This document shows, in pieces, positions 1 through 10,459 of a stretch of 64,000 nt of DNA. This stretch comes from Heterodera schachtii (taxonomy: Eukaryota > Nematoda > Chromadorea > Rhabditida > Heteroderidae): positions 854,445-918,444 of the forward strand of contig SIJG01000013.1 in the NCBI GenBank assembly GCA_023374025.1, in the 5' to 3' direction. The position numbers were made by a program, and so were the translations under genes. Positions within the stretch are counted from its first letter, which is position 1. The number at the start of each line of letters is the position of its first letter. A model generated the notes under the pieces. That model saw only the letters and a list, made by a program, of their open reading frames with translations. It was not told the DNA's origin and ran no database searches.

Positions 1-196
1 GACCATTTGAAAGTGATTATAAATATTTTTAATATTTTTTTAAAATAATTTTTTAATTAATTTTTAGAATTACTTTCTTAATTTGGATGTCAACAAATTG
101 CGTGCCTTTTTCGCTGCGAACCATGATCAGTTTTTGCCAATTATCAGCAAAGAATTTTTGTGCGCTTTGTCTGTCCGAGGAATGGCCGGGCTTTGA
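1..196 (+). CDS. BTB/POZ-domain gene, copy 1, 3' end only
   Basis: Last two exons of a gene whose start lies before the window. Bases 1-12 encode DHLK and are followed by a GT donor. The final exon starts after TTTTTAG at about 67 and runs to TGA at 194-196, encoding a tail with the motif LDVNKLRAFFAANHDQ. The same tail, with few changes, closes copy 2 at 5129-5248, which identifies the family. The tail follows the BTB fold and has no known motif of its own. This is the first of three same-strand copies in 9 kb. Confidence 0.6.
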
Positions 197-1356
197 TCAA
201 ATTTATTTGGCATTTTCATATATCTTTTTTTTGGTTTTGGCATTTTCATGAATGTTTATTTTTTGTTACGAAATTTCTTCATTTTTTATGAGAGAATTGT
301 TATTTATTCTGTTTGGATTAAAAGTTTTTGTTATAATGAATTTATCAAATAAGCTTTTATCAAACATTTAAGAACAATTTTGCTTTTAAAACTAAACAAA
401 AAAAACAATTAATTAAAAAGGGTAATTAGGAGCATTTTTTGCTCAATTTTTGATGCTAACTGGCGATACAAAGCGGAGGTTGCAGGTAGTCAGTCAATTA
501 GTGGGGTCAATTAGTCACGCGTTTTTCCATTATTAAGTCAATTAATGATGGTATGAATAAATTTGTTGACTGTTTAGTTATCAGGTACTCATTCAGCCGC
601 TTCCCCGCCTCACTCTTATGGGGCAGAGATGGCACGGATTTCCGATTCCCGACTTCCGATGTCCGAAAAATTTTTGGGGCTTCCTTAAATTTTTTATTCC
701 CCAAATTCCGATTTCCAAAAGATTTTAGGTCTCGGAATGTCTTCCCTGGTATAGGGCCTTCGGCCCCCTCATTCGCTTCCCCCCCCCTTCCCCTCTCCCT
801 CATTTACTAATTGTCCTGCGTTTAAGGTACTCACTCGGCCGCTTCGCGGCCTCATAGGGCGGGGGAGGGGGGCCTTCGACCCCCAATCCAAGCCAATCAA
901 TGCCATCCTTCTCATTTTCCACTGTTATCATGCCGTGCCATTCTCTCTCATCTCCCCTCTGTCTCTGTTGCATTTGCCATCCATTTCTCTGTCTTGCCGT
1001 TATTACCCCTCATCCCATCCAAAGTCCATCCCCAATTATGCCATTATATATAAGTCCACTAAATTTCCCCCTCGGGGGCTGCGAGATGTCTGCAGTGGGT
1101 CAGTCTGTCTGCTCAGTGCTGTTCTTTGCCCTTGGGCATCAATCCTTTCCCAAAAACCAATTGCACTGACCCACCCAAAATGCACTGCTGAGGTTGTTGT
1201 TGACTCAAATTTATGCCCGGCTATAACATTTAATTATTTGTCAATGCTTTTCCTACCATAAATTCCTCTCTCTCTCTCTCTCTTAAAATGGTAATTTGGA
1301 ATGGCTTAAAGCCTTAAACCCGCCGGGGAGGGGGACACATCGTGGTGAGCCGAAGT
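197..1356. other. Non-coding tail of BTB copy 1, with hairpins and a CT microsatellite
   Basis: No gene is convincing here. About 200-590 matches 9290-9655 downstream of BTB copy 3, so the duplicated unit includes 3' flanking DNA. A perfect GC-rich hairpin with a TTC loop (GGCCGC/GCGGCC) lies near 838-852; the same hairpin in the other orientation is at about 28281. A short (CT)n run lies at about 1264-1283. The ORFs here are low-complexity. Confidence 0.5.
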
Positions 1357-2695
1357 GACCAAAGTATCAATGTTCGTAATAATTAATTTAATTATTATTC
1401 TAATTTTTATTTGCTAGATAATTAATTATAATTTAGCTTAAACTTAGTCAAATGAAATTTAGTATTGAGCAACAGCTCCAAGTATCATCTATACTATTTA
1501 TATAAATTGTAAAAAAATTAGTAAAAATTTACAAAAATTTGTAACTAAAAACTCTCGAAAAATTACGAATCAACCATGTTGACACTAACTTTTTTGAAAT
1601 TCAATAAATTTTATCAAAATTTAACTGAATAATAGAGAAATTTTTGGGCTATTTAAATATATAAACATAAATAAAATTGGTCGTTTCAGAAAAAATTTAT
1701 GAATGAATTGATAGTGTAATATTTTTATGGTAATCCAAAAAATTTAAGGTCGTTTAAATGCATCAAAATTGTTCAAACATTAATTAAGACATAAATGAAA
1801 AGATTGCCCAAAGATTTCTTTATTATTGAGTTAAATTTTCAAAAAAAAATTTATGAATTTCAAAAAATTAGGGTCAAAATTGTTGAGTCTAAATTTTTTG
1901 TGCTTTTTTGGTTACAATTTTTTATAATTTTTTGCTAGATTTTTTAAAAATTATAATCAGGGCTGCAAAAAATATGCACAAAAAGTGGCCAAAATATACG
2001 CATAAATATGCAAATAAAGTCGTGAAATATGCACTAAATATGCACAAAAATCGCAAAATATGCACCAAATATGCACAAAAAACTTGAAAATTAGGGGTGC
2101 AAATTAACTTTAAAAATTTTTTTTCATTAGTACACTTGACAATGAGCTACAGTTCTTTTATAAAATTCTCTTAATATTGACATTTTTAAATCAAAAATTT
2201 TGTCATGAAAAAAAAAAAAATTTGGGGGAAGAATTTTTGAGAAAATTTTCCAATTCTTAGTGGTGTGTTTTTTAAAAATTTTCGGTCGATTCTTAGGGGT
2301 GTATTTTCCGTTTTTATTGCATTTTTGTTAACAAATTTTCCAGAAAATGGCAAAATATGCATAAAAATGCAGAAAAACCCAAAATATGCAAAATATGCAT
2401 AAAGGCCCAAAATATGCAAAAATATGCAAATAAAAGTCCCGATTTTTATAAGCAAACACAAAAAAGAAAGTGTTTTTCCTACTATTTAGAGCATGGAGAA
2501 GCCAGGAAAAAAATATGCTTTTGCATATTTTTTGCAGCCCTGATTATAATATATTAGAGGATTTCGTAGAGCTACCTTCCAAGAGCAAGATTGATTAATT
2601 TTATTAAGTTTAAGCTAAATTATGATTAATTATTTAGCAAATAAAATTGAAATAATAATTAAATTTAAATATTACGAACATTATTGATACCATCA
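1357..2695. repeat. Large inverted repeat (foldback), interrupted by a hAT MITE
   Basis: About 1357-1450 and about 2606-2695 are imperfect inverted copies, sharing blocks such as ATGTTCGTAATA and ATAATTTAGCTTAAACTTA read in opposite directions. The stem spans about 1.3 kb and encloses the separate element at 1958-2542. It is probably an old non-autonomous DNA transposon. No target duplication was recognised at the outer ends. Confidence 0.6.
1958..2542. mobile_element. hAT-type MITE with 8-bp target duplication
   Basis: The element starts CAGGGCTGCAAAAAATATGC and ends with the inverse, TTTTTTGCAGCCCTG. It is flanked on both sides by the perfect 8-bp repeat ATTATAAT (1950-1957 and 2543-2550). 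CAGGG termini with 8-bp target duplications are typical of the hAT superfamily. The interior is rich in ATATGCA words and has no transposase, so the element is non-autonomous. It is nested in the larger inverted repeat 1357-2695 and so inserted later. Confidence 0.82.
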
Positions 2696-2879
2696 ATATT
2701 GATATCACAATGATCGCAGCATTTGCATTTTCTAAAAATGTTTTCCACATTTTTGAACGTTTTTTACATTTTAAATACCAAAAAAGTTTTTGAAAATTTT
2801 GTTTTGTTTTAATTTTTTTTTTCTATATTTAAAGAATTCCGTTAATTGAATTCATAAAATTCGATTTTAAAGCAATTAA

Positions 2880-5248
2880 ATGGAAATATTTGACGAATTT
2901 ATGTATTATTGTTTACGAACAAGTGAACAGCCAATTAACAGTACCACAAAACGGTGACGACTACAAATTGTCATTTCGTGAACAGATCCAATTTGCTAAA
3001 CTGTAATTTTGATTTTTTTTTTAATTTAAAAATATTTTAAAAGAATATTTAAAAAGCAACAAAATTTTGATAGCATATAATTAAGCGGTCCACTCCGTTT
3101 CGGCGCCGGTCGTTTCGGCCGAAGCCCAGTTTTTGGACTATAACTTTTTTGGTATCATTCAAAAGCCCTAAGGGTTCACTATTAGCCTGCAAAGTTTCAA
3201 AAAATTTCATTAAGGTTTAAAAAAATTATAGCTAGAAATTTTTTTAAGTTTTTTTACCATAACTTTTTTGAACCTTAACAAAATTTTTTGAAACTTTGCA
3301 GGCTAATAGAGAATACTTAGGGCTTTCTAATGTTATAATATTTTTAAATTTGGTTGACAAAGAAAAAAGTTATAGTCCAAAAACTGGGCTGGCGCCGAAA
3401 CGCGTGGGTCCCTAATTAAGCCAACATGCTTTTTTCTATATAAATTAATCATTTATATATTTTAGTGAATTTATGATAAGCGATTATCTCGCATTGAAAA
3501 TCAAGGACATTGGCAATGCTTCTTCTTCCAATCCGAATTCGGAGCCATTGGCACAAATTGTCAGTTGGAAATGGGACCAAAATGGGGCACAACAAATCAT
3601 TAGTGTAAGTTTAAAGAAATGATCAAATAAAAATGAATTAATAATCAATTAAATCGTTTAGACCCATACATTAAACAAGGGCAGTGAAGTTAATTACAAC
3701 AGTATTGCTAATGATTCATCAATTGTTATTCGAATTCTCAAAAAGCGGAGACAAAAAAGTAAATGTGATTTATAATTAAAAGAGGTCGACATTTTTCAGT
3801 AAAAAATGCTCTAATAATGCAGTGTTTTTTTACGTGATAAGAAATTTTAAGCAAAAATTGGCAGACAAAGAAATGCCAACTTTCTTTAATTTCGAATTTC
3901 ATATATTTTTGAAAAACCAAGTGATTGAAGGGCTTTTTACTGATGCATTTTCGGAATGAGTCTCGATTATCCCGATCACTAATTGACTTCATTTTCCGTT
4001 TTTTGTTATTTTTCCCCATTTTTTTAAGTGCGTTCCCGGCACCTTCCAGCAGCTCACCCGACGACGTTTTGATTGTGAAAATTGGTGAAAAACAGGTGAT
4101 GAAGCAACAACAGAAACAACACAGCCTACCCATTCCCATTTTTAAGCAACTGATTTTTCATGGAAAAATCAAATTTTTAAAACAAAACATTTGAAAACAA
4201 TTATCGCCTGCCTGCCGTAGTTTAAGGCCTACCCTGCCAAATTAAAGTTCACAAAAATTCGTCCGCAAATGTCCAGGATTTTTAATTAGAAAATGAGGCG
4301 GGAGGGGGGAGGGCTCGACTTTATAGGCGGGGCGTAATCACTGACAAATGATTTTGATCAGATCACTAATAATTCCCGGCCAGATCACTGTCAAATGGTT
4401 CTGATCAGATCGCTGTGTCCGCCCATTGGCTGATGTCCGTTTCCCCAGTGATCAGTCGTATGCTCAGCGTGGAGATGAAGGAGAAGCAGCAGCGAATGAT
4501 CACTTTGGACGAATTGGGCGTGGACATGGACACCAATTCATCGAGTTTTTGGAGACCATCACTTATCTGAACAGACCTTTTCTGCCCAACCGTAAGTCCA
4601 TGATACTGTATTTAAGCAACTTTACCCCTATGAAAATTTACTCTCCCCTTTTTATGGGTAGAAAATATGAAACTTTTCAAATTTTTTAACTGATTCCCAA
4701 TTTTTAGCCAAAAATGTGCTTATGCTGCTCAAATTGGCCGACTATTTCCAGCAGGTGGGTGCCTTGATCACTTATCAAATCCTCATTTAATGTTTAATTT
4801 TTCTCTATCAGCCTGTAAAATTTTTATGATCAAAACTATTAAAAAAAATTGTGTTTTTTTCTAATTTTTTTTTTGTAACCTAATTAAAAATTCTTTAAAA
4901 TTTGGTAGGCTAATAGAGAACTTTAATGGCCATAAATGACCCCAAATTTGCTAATGAATGCTAATAAAAGTACCGCTTCGCTTTATTGAAGTCGCGCTGC
5001 GAAACGCATCTGATCAATTGCGTTGAAATTCCGCTGATCGACCGTTTCCTTCTGATTGAACGCTTTGAACTCGACAATTTAAAAGTGATTATTTTTAATT
5101 AATTTAACATTTAATTTTCAATTTTTAGTATTATTTTTTGGATTTGAATATTGACAAATTGCGTGCCTTTTTCAAGGCCAACCATGAACAAGTCTTTCCT
5201 GTTATCAGCAGAGTGCCTCCGACTTTGTGCATGAATGTTAAATTTTGA
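2880..5248 (+). pseudogene. BTB/POZ-domain gene, copy 2, probably frameshifted
   Basis: Eight exons can be read: 2880-2953, 3466-3604, 3662-3758, 4029-4096, 4409-4591, 4708-4754, 4992-5084 and 5129-5248. The N-terminal part contains LAQIVSWKWDQNGAQQIIS, a possible MATH-like region (inference). The BTB core follows: PDDVLIVKIGEKQ, then VSAHWL, then ITLDELG, then LMLLKLADYFQ. BTB domains make homo- or heterodimers and often recruit Cul3 ubiquitin ligases. Compared with copy 3, two extra bases at about 4527 (GACATGGACACC against GACATGGACC) throw the BTB exon out of frame, and the exon 3/4 phases also disagree by one base. Either it is a pseudogene or the sequence has indel errors. A 326-bp transposon sits in intron 1. 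Confidence 0.65.
3087..3412. mobile_element. Inverted-repeat MITE with perfect 9-bp target duplication (Mutator-like)
   Basis: A near-palindrome of 326 bp starts GGTCCACTCCGTTTCGGCGC and ends GGCGCCGAAACGCGTGGGTC plus CC. It is flanked by the perfect 9-bp direct repeat TAATTAAGC (3078-3086 and 3413-3421). Long inverted repeats with 9-bp duplications are characteristic of Mutator-like elements. There is no coding capacity. Inside is the core shared with other elements here (GGTATCATTC and TATTAGCCTGCAAA). It lies in intron 1 of BTB copy 2. Confidence 0.8.
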
Positions 5249-6384
5249 TTGTGGCCAACTGACTTTGATCATTTTATTTTTTTCTGATTTCGCTTAAAGT
5301 TTCCTATTATTCTATGAACATTAAGGCATTTTTTGTGCATTTGTTACCGTAATGAACAAATAGTCGTTTTGCGGCACTTCGTTAAAACTAATTTTGTCAT
5401 TTTAATAAGCCGGGCTTTGATTAAATTGATTTTGGCATTTTCAATTATTTTTACGAAATTAATTTTCGAATGAGAAATTGTTTTATTTTTTTCTGATCTG
5501 GATTAAAAGTATTTGTTATACTGATTGTAGGCAGCAGGGATAAATATCTACACCTAAACCATCATATAATTTCATATAGAAAAAATTATTTCTTTTAGAT
5601 CGTTTTTCTATTTTTCGCGCACTTTTTGGCACATTGATCAATCATCATGCCAATTGAATGCCCGATCCATTCACTCTAATTTGTAAGTGCCTAATTCATT
5701 CATTATCCCTTCACCTTACACAAATTTAGTTTTTACCTAATTATGGATTTATTTTTAAAATTTTTAAGAGAGAAATTTAGTGTTTAATTTATCGATCCCC
5801 AAATTTTTTAAAAATAATTTTTTATGGTAATTTTATGCAATCTTTAGTTTTACGTGAAATTTCTCAGAAGACGGCGGAATGCATAAAGTCTATAAAATGT
5901 TTCAAAAATGGTTTCTCAGTTTCTCATGTAATAATTTTTTTGAAACTTAATGAATTTTTTTTTTGAAATTTTGCAGGATAATAGAAAACACTTTGGGTTA
6001 TCTAAATTAACAAATGTTTTAAATTTGGTTCATTTTGGGCAAAGCTATGAATAATTTTCTGTCAACAATTTTCCATTTGATGGTTTTTTGAGTAACTTCT
6101 TACAATTAGCACCGACGATAAATACAATACATGTGAATAGACCAGTGATAGATTAAATCCATCATTTATAACGGTCAATCACAGATTATACGAAATCTTT
6201 TTCAAATTTCTTTATATAAATTCATAGCTTTGCTCAGATTCAACCAAATTAATATTTCATTGTATCATTTAATAGCTTTAATTGTTCTCTTTTAGAATTT
6301 AATTTTCCAAAAATTTTTTCTTAAGTATAAAAAAATTATAAAGCATTGAAAATGCTGTTTTTTACGGTGGTCATGCATATATAA
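5249..6384. other. AT-rich intergenic DNA with a half-copy of the MITE core
   Basis: No gene seen. About 5940-6060 contains one arm of the shared MITE core (TTTTGCAGGATAATAGA, then TTTAAATTTGGTTCATTTTG); a similar half copy lies at about 4880-4920. These look like decayed single arms of the inverted-repeat elements. About 5280-5560 resembles the tail of BTB copy 1. Confidence 0.45.
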
Positions 6385-6580
6385 TAGAAAAGATCGGCAT
6401 GGACCTGGATCAAGGCCTGGATTTTTCCTGGATCCAGGTCAGGTCCAGGCCTGGATCCAGGTCCCGAGGTGCCTGGATTTTTCATGGACCTGGATTTTCC
6501 TGGATTTTTGTCCAAGAAATCCAAGGTCCAGGGCCAACATCGAATCCAGGTCCAAGCTTTTTTCAAAATACCGATCTCTA
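6385..6580. mobile_element. Short MITE-like element made of CCTGGATCCAGG palindromic subrepeats
   Basis: The ends are inverse of each other: TAGAAAAGATCGGCAT at the left and ATACCGATCTCTA at the right. The interior is a string of overlapping short palindromes around CCTGGATCCAGG and AGGCCTGGAT, so both strands look alike. It has no coding capacity; the ORFs across it are by-products. The flanks share only about six bases (ATATAA), so a target duplication is uncertain. Confidence 0.55.
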
Positions 6581-6983
6581 ATATAATTATTATAAACATT
6601 TAAAATTTTAAAGTCTTTAAAATGCAATTATCCCAAAATTAATTTATATTCCCCTAAGAATTCTCTATTTACCTTTTTTACGACTTTATACAAATGCATA
6701 AATATCCACTCACATTAATATTAATTTCGAAGGTTTTTCCATTTTACACCTGACAAAAAATTCTTTTATTTTTTATTTTATTTTCTGAATTTTGCATTTT
6801 GTATTTTTGATAAAGAAATTTTCAAAAATTTATCAGGGTCCGCCGATGATTTATTCGAAATGAATTCATAAAATTTGTCTTTTTACGACTTTATACAAAT
6901 AAATCATTAAATGTCTACTCCCATTAATATTCGTTGCCAATTAAATAAAATATTAAATTTTTCAACATAAATAAATTAAAAGC

Positions 6984-8330
6984 ATGGAAATCTTTGACGA
7001 ATTTATTGTTGTTGACGAATTCACAGAAGTCAATTAAGTACCACATCGCTGTCCAAAGCAATCACAACTGCTGCTGTTCATTTCGTGCTGTGTTCCAATT
7101 TGCTGCACTGTAATTTCATTTTTTTTTTAAATTTTGTTTCTAAAGAGGGGATCACGTGGCATTTCGTACAATCGGTAGTTTTACAAAGGCTTAGAATAGG
7201 CATAAACTTTCGGATTAAGCTTTTGCTTCAGCCTAGTCTTAGGCCTAATGTAAAGCTTGCTTAGGCTTAGGTTTAAGCATAGGCTTAGGCATTATTTTGT
7301 AAAAATTGATATTGTACGAACTGCTATTGACCCGAATTTCCTGCTGGACAAAAAGCCAGGTCCAGGAAAAAAGCCGTTGGCACAAATTGTCTATTGGAAT
7401 TGGGACCAAAATGGGGCAGCTACAATTATGGTCAAAAGTTATGGTTTTTTGGATTCGGATTCTAATTTTCAACCTTACCTTTGGGATTTTGCAAAAAAAA
7501 AAAAAATCCGATGGATTGATCTTTAAAAAAGCCCACAAAATTCTAAGCCTGGTCCCGATCGGAGTTGAGAATGCTGCTCCTCCGATCACTTAACATATCA
7601 TTGTTCTCCGCGGATTAAGTGCATTCTCGGCGTCTCCCAACAGCTTGCCGGACGACGATTTGATTGTGAAAATTGGTGAAAAACAGGTGAAACTGATGAA
7701 GAGCAATCGCTTTTTTAAATTTAAATAAAAAATCATAAAAAATTATTTTTAAGTTACAATAAATCGAGAAAGAGTTAGTTCCTTTCGTCATTCCTAATTT
7801 AAACAGATCATATACCCAAAATTTTGATCAACGTCGCCTTATATTCTGATCAGTTTCTGCTAAGAGATTATGACCGTTTCACCTTGGTCATATTTCTGAT
7901 AATTCTTGGTCTAATCACTAACAGTTTGACCATATCACTAGTAAATCCCGGTCAGATCACTATTAATTAATTTTGTTGATCAGGTCGCTGTGTCCGCCCA
8001 TTGGCTGTCGTCCGTTTCCCCAGTGATCAGTCGTATGCTCAGCGTGGAGATGAAGGAGAAGCAGCAGCGAATGATCACTTTGGACGAATTGGACGTGGAC
8101 ATGGACCAATTCATGGAGTTTTTGGAGACCATCACTTATCTGAACAGACCTTTTCTGCCCAACCGTAAGTCCATGATATTGTACTTATTCTACTATATCC
8201 TCTTGAAATATTTCTCTCCCATTTTTATGGGGTTGAAAATGTGTGATATTAAAAAAAAAAAATTTTAATATGATTCCGATTTTTAGCCAAAAATGTGCTG
8301 ATGCTGCTCAAATTGGCCGACTACTTCCAG
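6984..8330 (+). pseudogene. BTB/POZ-domain gene, copy 3, truncated and rearranged
   Basis: It begins with MEIFDEF as copy 2 does, but the first exon runs into an early stop. It then keeps the peptide LAQIVYWNWDQNG at about 7379-7420, SPNSLPDDDLIVKIGEKQ ending at about 7687, and an intact BTB exon at 7984-8164 (VSAHWLSSVSPVISRMLS, then ITLDELDVDMDQFMEFLETI). The exon 8287-8330 encodes PKNVLMLLKLADYFQ and ends at a GT donor. The two last exons of copies 1 and 2 (LRAFF tail) are missing; the place where they should be holds repeats at 8384-8788. An inserted element lies at 7179-7304. Probably a pseudogene, although its BTB exon is in better frame than that of copy 2. Confidence 0.65.
7179..7304. 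mobile_element. Small MITE-like element containing degenerate TTAGGC words
   Basis: The ends are inverse, TTTTACAAA at 7179 and TTTTGTAAAA ending at 7304. Inside are many copies of GGCTTAGG, TTAGGC and AGGCCTAA in both orientations. TTAGGC is the nematode telomere repeat, but here the words are scattered and palindromic rather than a head-to-tail array, so a transposon-like origin is favoured over an interstitial telomere. Confidence 0.45.
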
Positions 8331-8383
8331 GTGGGTGCCTTTGCAAATATGCTAAAAAATAAATTTGGCATATTTTTTATTTG

Positions 8384-8788
8384 TAGGAATGGACAAATAT
8401 TAAAAAAATATATTTACGAAAAAATGCAGAAAAACTCGAAAAGTAGCTTAACAACCATAAAAAATATCTAAAAATAATATTTTTACTAATCATATTTGAT
8501 TTTAGTTTTGGTAAGGAATTAAATTACCAAAAATTTGACCGCGTCAAAAAATAAATAAATTTAATTGCATTTGTGTTAAAGAATTAGTAAATTTACATGG
8601 ACAATTCGAAAAATGCTAAAATATTTACAAAATATTGAAATAAATATTTTTTCCATAAACCCCAGAAAATATTTTTTGTTTGACCAATAGTGATATTCAA
8701 ATGAAAAAATTCAACACAGAAAGTCGTTTTTCAGTTCCTTCTTCAATTCATATAAGCAAAAATAAAATAAATATTTGTCCCACCCCTA
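8384..8788. repeat. Imperfect inverted repeat, probable hAT-like relic
   Basis: The left edge reads TAGGAATGGACAAATATT and the right edge reads AATATTTGTCCCACCCCTA, inverse of each other with changes. The interior is AT-rich and non-coding. It lies directly after the last recognisable exon of BTB copy 3, in place of that gene's 3' exons. No clear target duplication was seen. Confidence 0.45.
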
Positions 8789-9129
8789 ATGATGAGTGTT
8801 TAACCAATCAGCGTTGATTCCACCCCTTGCGCAATTATTGCTGACCAATCAGCATTGACCCCTCGCTCCCTTCTTTTGTCTGTACGAAGGTCGCTCCCCC
8901 TTTATGACATTTTTTAAAAATAACTTCACATCACCAAAAATAGTCAACATTAAAGGGTTGCGCTAAAATTGTCCAAATTGTTTTAGGGTTTTCGAACAAA
9001 AAAAAAGGCGGAATTTTGAAAAAATCTTAAAAAATTTATATTGGTGCCAAAAAAATAGGCATTTTTTGGCGAAAAACAATTACAATTCTGCAAAACACAA
9101 CCCCTTACTTTTAGGGAAGATATTTAAGG

Positions 9130-9273
9130 TAGTGATGCTTGAGAGTCTCGGTCTCGACTCGAGAAGTCTCGGAATTTTTTGTCGCGCTCTCGAGTCTCGG
9201 TCTAAGGTTTTCAGTCTCGGTCTCGGTCTTCGAGAGTTTCGAGACTCGAGACCGAGACTTTTTTACACCCCTA
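9130..9273. mobile_element. MITE with GGTCTCGA/GAGACC palindromic subrepeats, copy 1 of 3
   Basis: The ends are TAGTGATG and its imperfect inverse CACCCCTA. The interior is repeated GAGTCTCGGTCTCGACTCGA words, each nearly palindromic. Further copies lie at 46979-47078 and 60627-60739, the latter two being the same locus in the two arms of the giant inverted repeat. The sequence next to the CCCCTA end (ATGATTGGCTTTT) is also shared, so the mobile unit may be slightly longer. Confidence 0.6.
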
Positions 9274-9289
9274 ATGATTGGCTTTTGGT

Positions 9290-9655
9290 AAACTGAAAAT
9301 TGATTTTGGCATTTTCATAAAGTTTTATTTTTTTTTACAAATTTTCTTCGTTTTAATGAGAGAAGTGTTTATTTTTTCTGATTTGGATTTAAATTTTGTT
9401 TAATGATTTATCAAGTGAGGTTTTATCAAAGTTTTAACATTAAAAGAAAAACATTTTTTATATTAAGGAGGGTAATTGGGGGCATTTTTTCTCAAATTTT
9501 GGTGCGCATTTTAGCTTTGATGAGTGATTGGCGACACTAAACACATTGCAAGTGGACGGTCAATTAGTGGATTAATTAATCACGGATTTTCCATTGTGAA
9601 GTCAATTAACTAATGATGGCATGAATAAACTTTGCAATTGTTTGATTATCAGTTT
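9290..9655 (+). repeat. Direct repeat of the region downstream of BTB copy 1
   Basis: This stretch matches about 200-590 in the same orientation: TTTTGGCATTTTCAT, then AATGAGAGAA, then GGGTAATT, then ACTAATGATGGCATGAATAA. It marks the 3' edge of the tandemly duplicated BTB unit and shows that copy 3 lost its last exons from the middle rather than by truncation at its 3' end. Confidence 0.65.
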
Positions 9656-10459
9656 ATAAAGCAATTAATCTTACCTATTTGTTTTTCTATTTTCCCTCGC
9701 ATTTGTTCTTTTCACATGTAAACAAATTCATTCATCTGAATAAACAATGATTTCTCTGACCTTAAAAATATTGACCATGGGTTGCATTTGCATCTTTCAA
9801 AAAATGTTATTTTTAAGGTTTTTCCCATTTTTAATATTTCAACTTAAAAATTATTATTTTTTCTTTTTTTAAATAGCCTGGAAATGCAAATTTAACCAAA
9901 ATTTTGATCATTTTTTAACAATTCTGTTAACAAGTCTCACTAAATTCAAAAGTTTTTCCGGCGGCGCCTATCGGCACCGCCGGACCCCAACTGTCCCCGA
10001 GGTTTAAAAAAACGCACTGCAAAAAAGGAGGTGGTTTGAATGGAAAAAAAGGGACAAATAAAGTTTGTTTGTAAATAAATTTATTTCATGAAAATATTTA
10101 TATAATATTTTTAAAGTATAAGCTTTTATTTTCATGAAAAAATTTTCCGGACACTTTGGTGTAATTAAATTTTTTGCTTCTTTAAATTGAGGACGACTTA
10201 ATGGTTTTAATTAAAAAAAAACACAGGCTGACAGATTTAAAACAAAATGTTACAAAAATTCCGAGTTTTTCTCAAATTCACATTTATACAGCGAATCACA
10301 AATTATTCGTACAATCAGAGATATATTTAGAACATATTCCAGACAAATCGGATCAAATAAAATGGGCATAACAAAATACAACAATTAGTGATCAATTAAT
10401 GATGTCTTCCGAATAAATCCATCCGTCGCTTTTGGCCAGCGATTCGCTTTTCTGCGCTG
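9656..10459. other. AT-rich intergenic DNA
   Basis: No gene seen. A GC-rich hairpin (CCGGCGGCGCC, then GGCACCGCCGG) stands out at about 9957-9988. The rest is AT-rich and separates the BTB cluster from the 3' end of the ankyrin gene. Confidence 0.4.

Noticed and set aside
7179..7304. Interstitial telomere (TTAGGC)n
   Set aside because: The words are degenerate and in both orientations within inverted ends, not a head-to-tail array.
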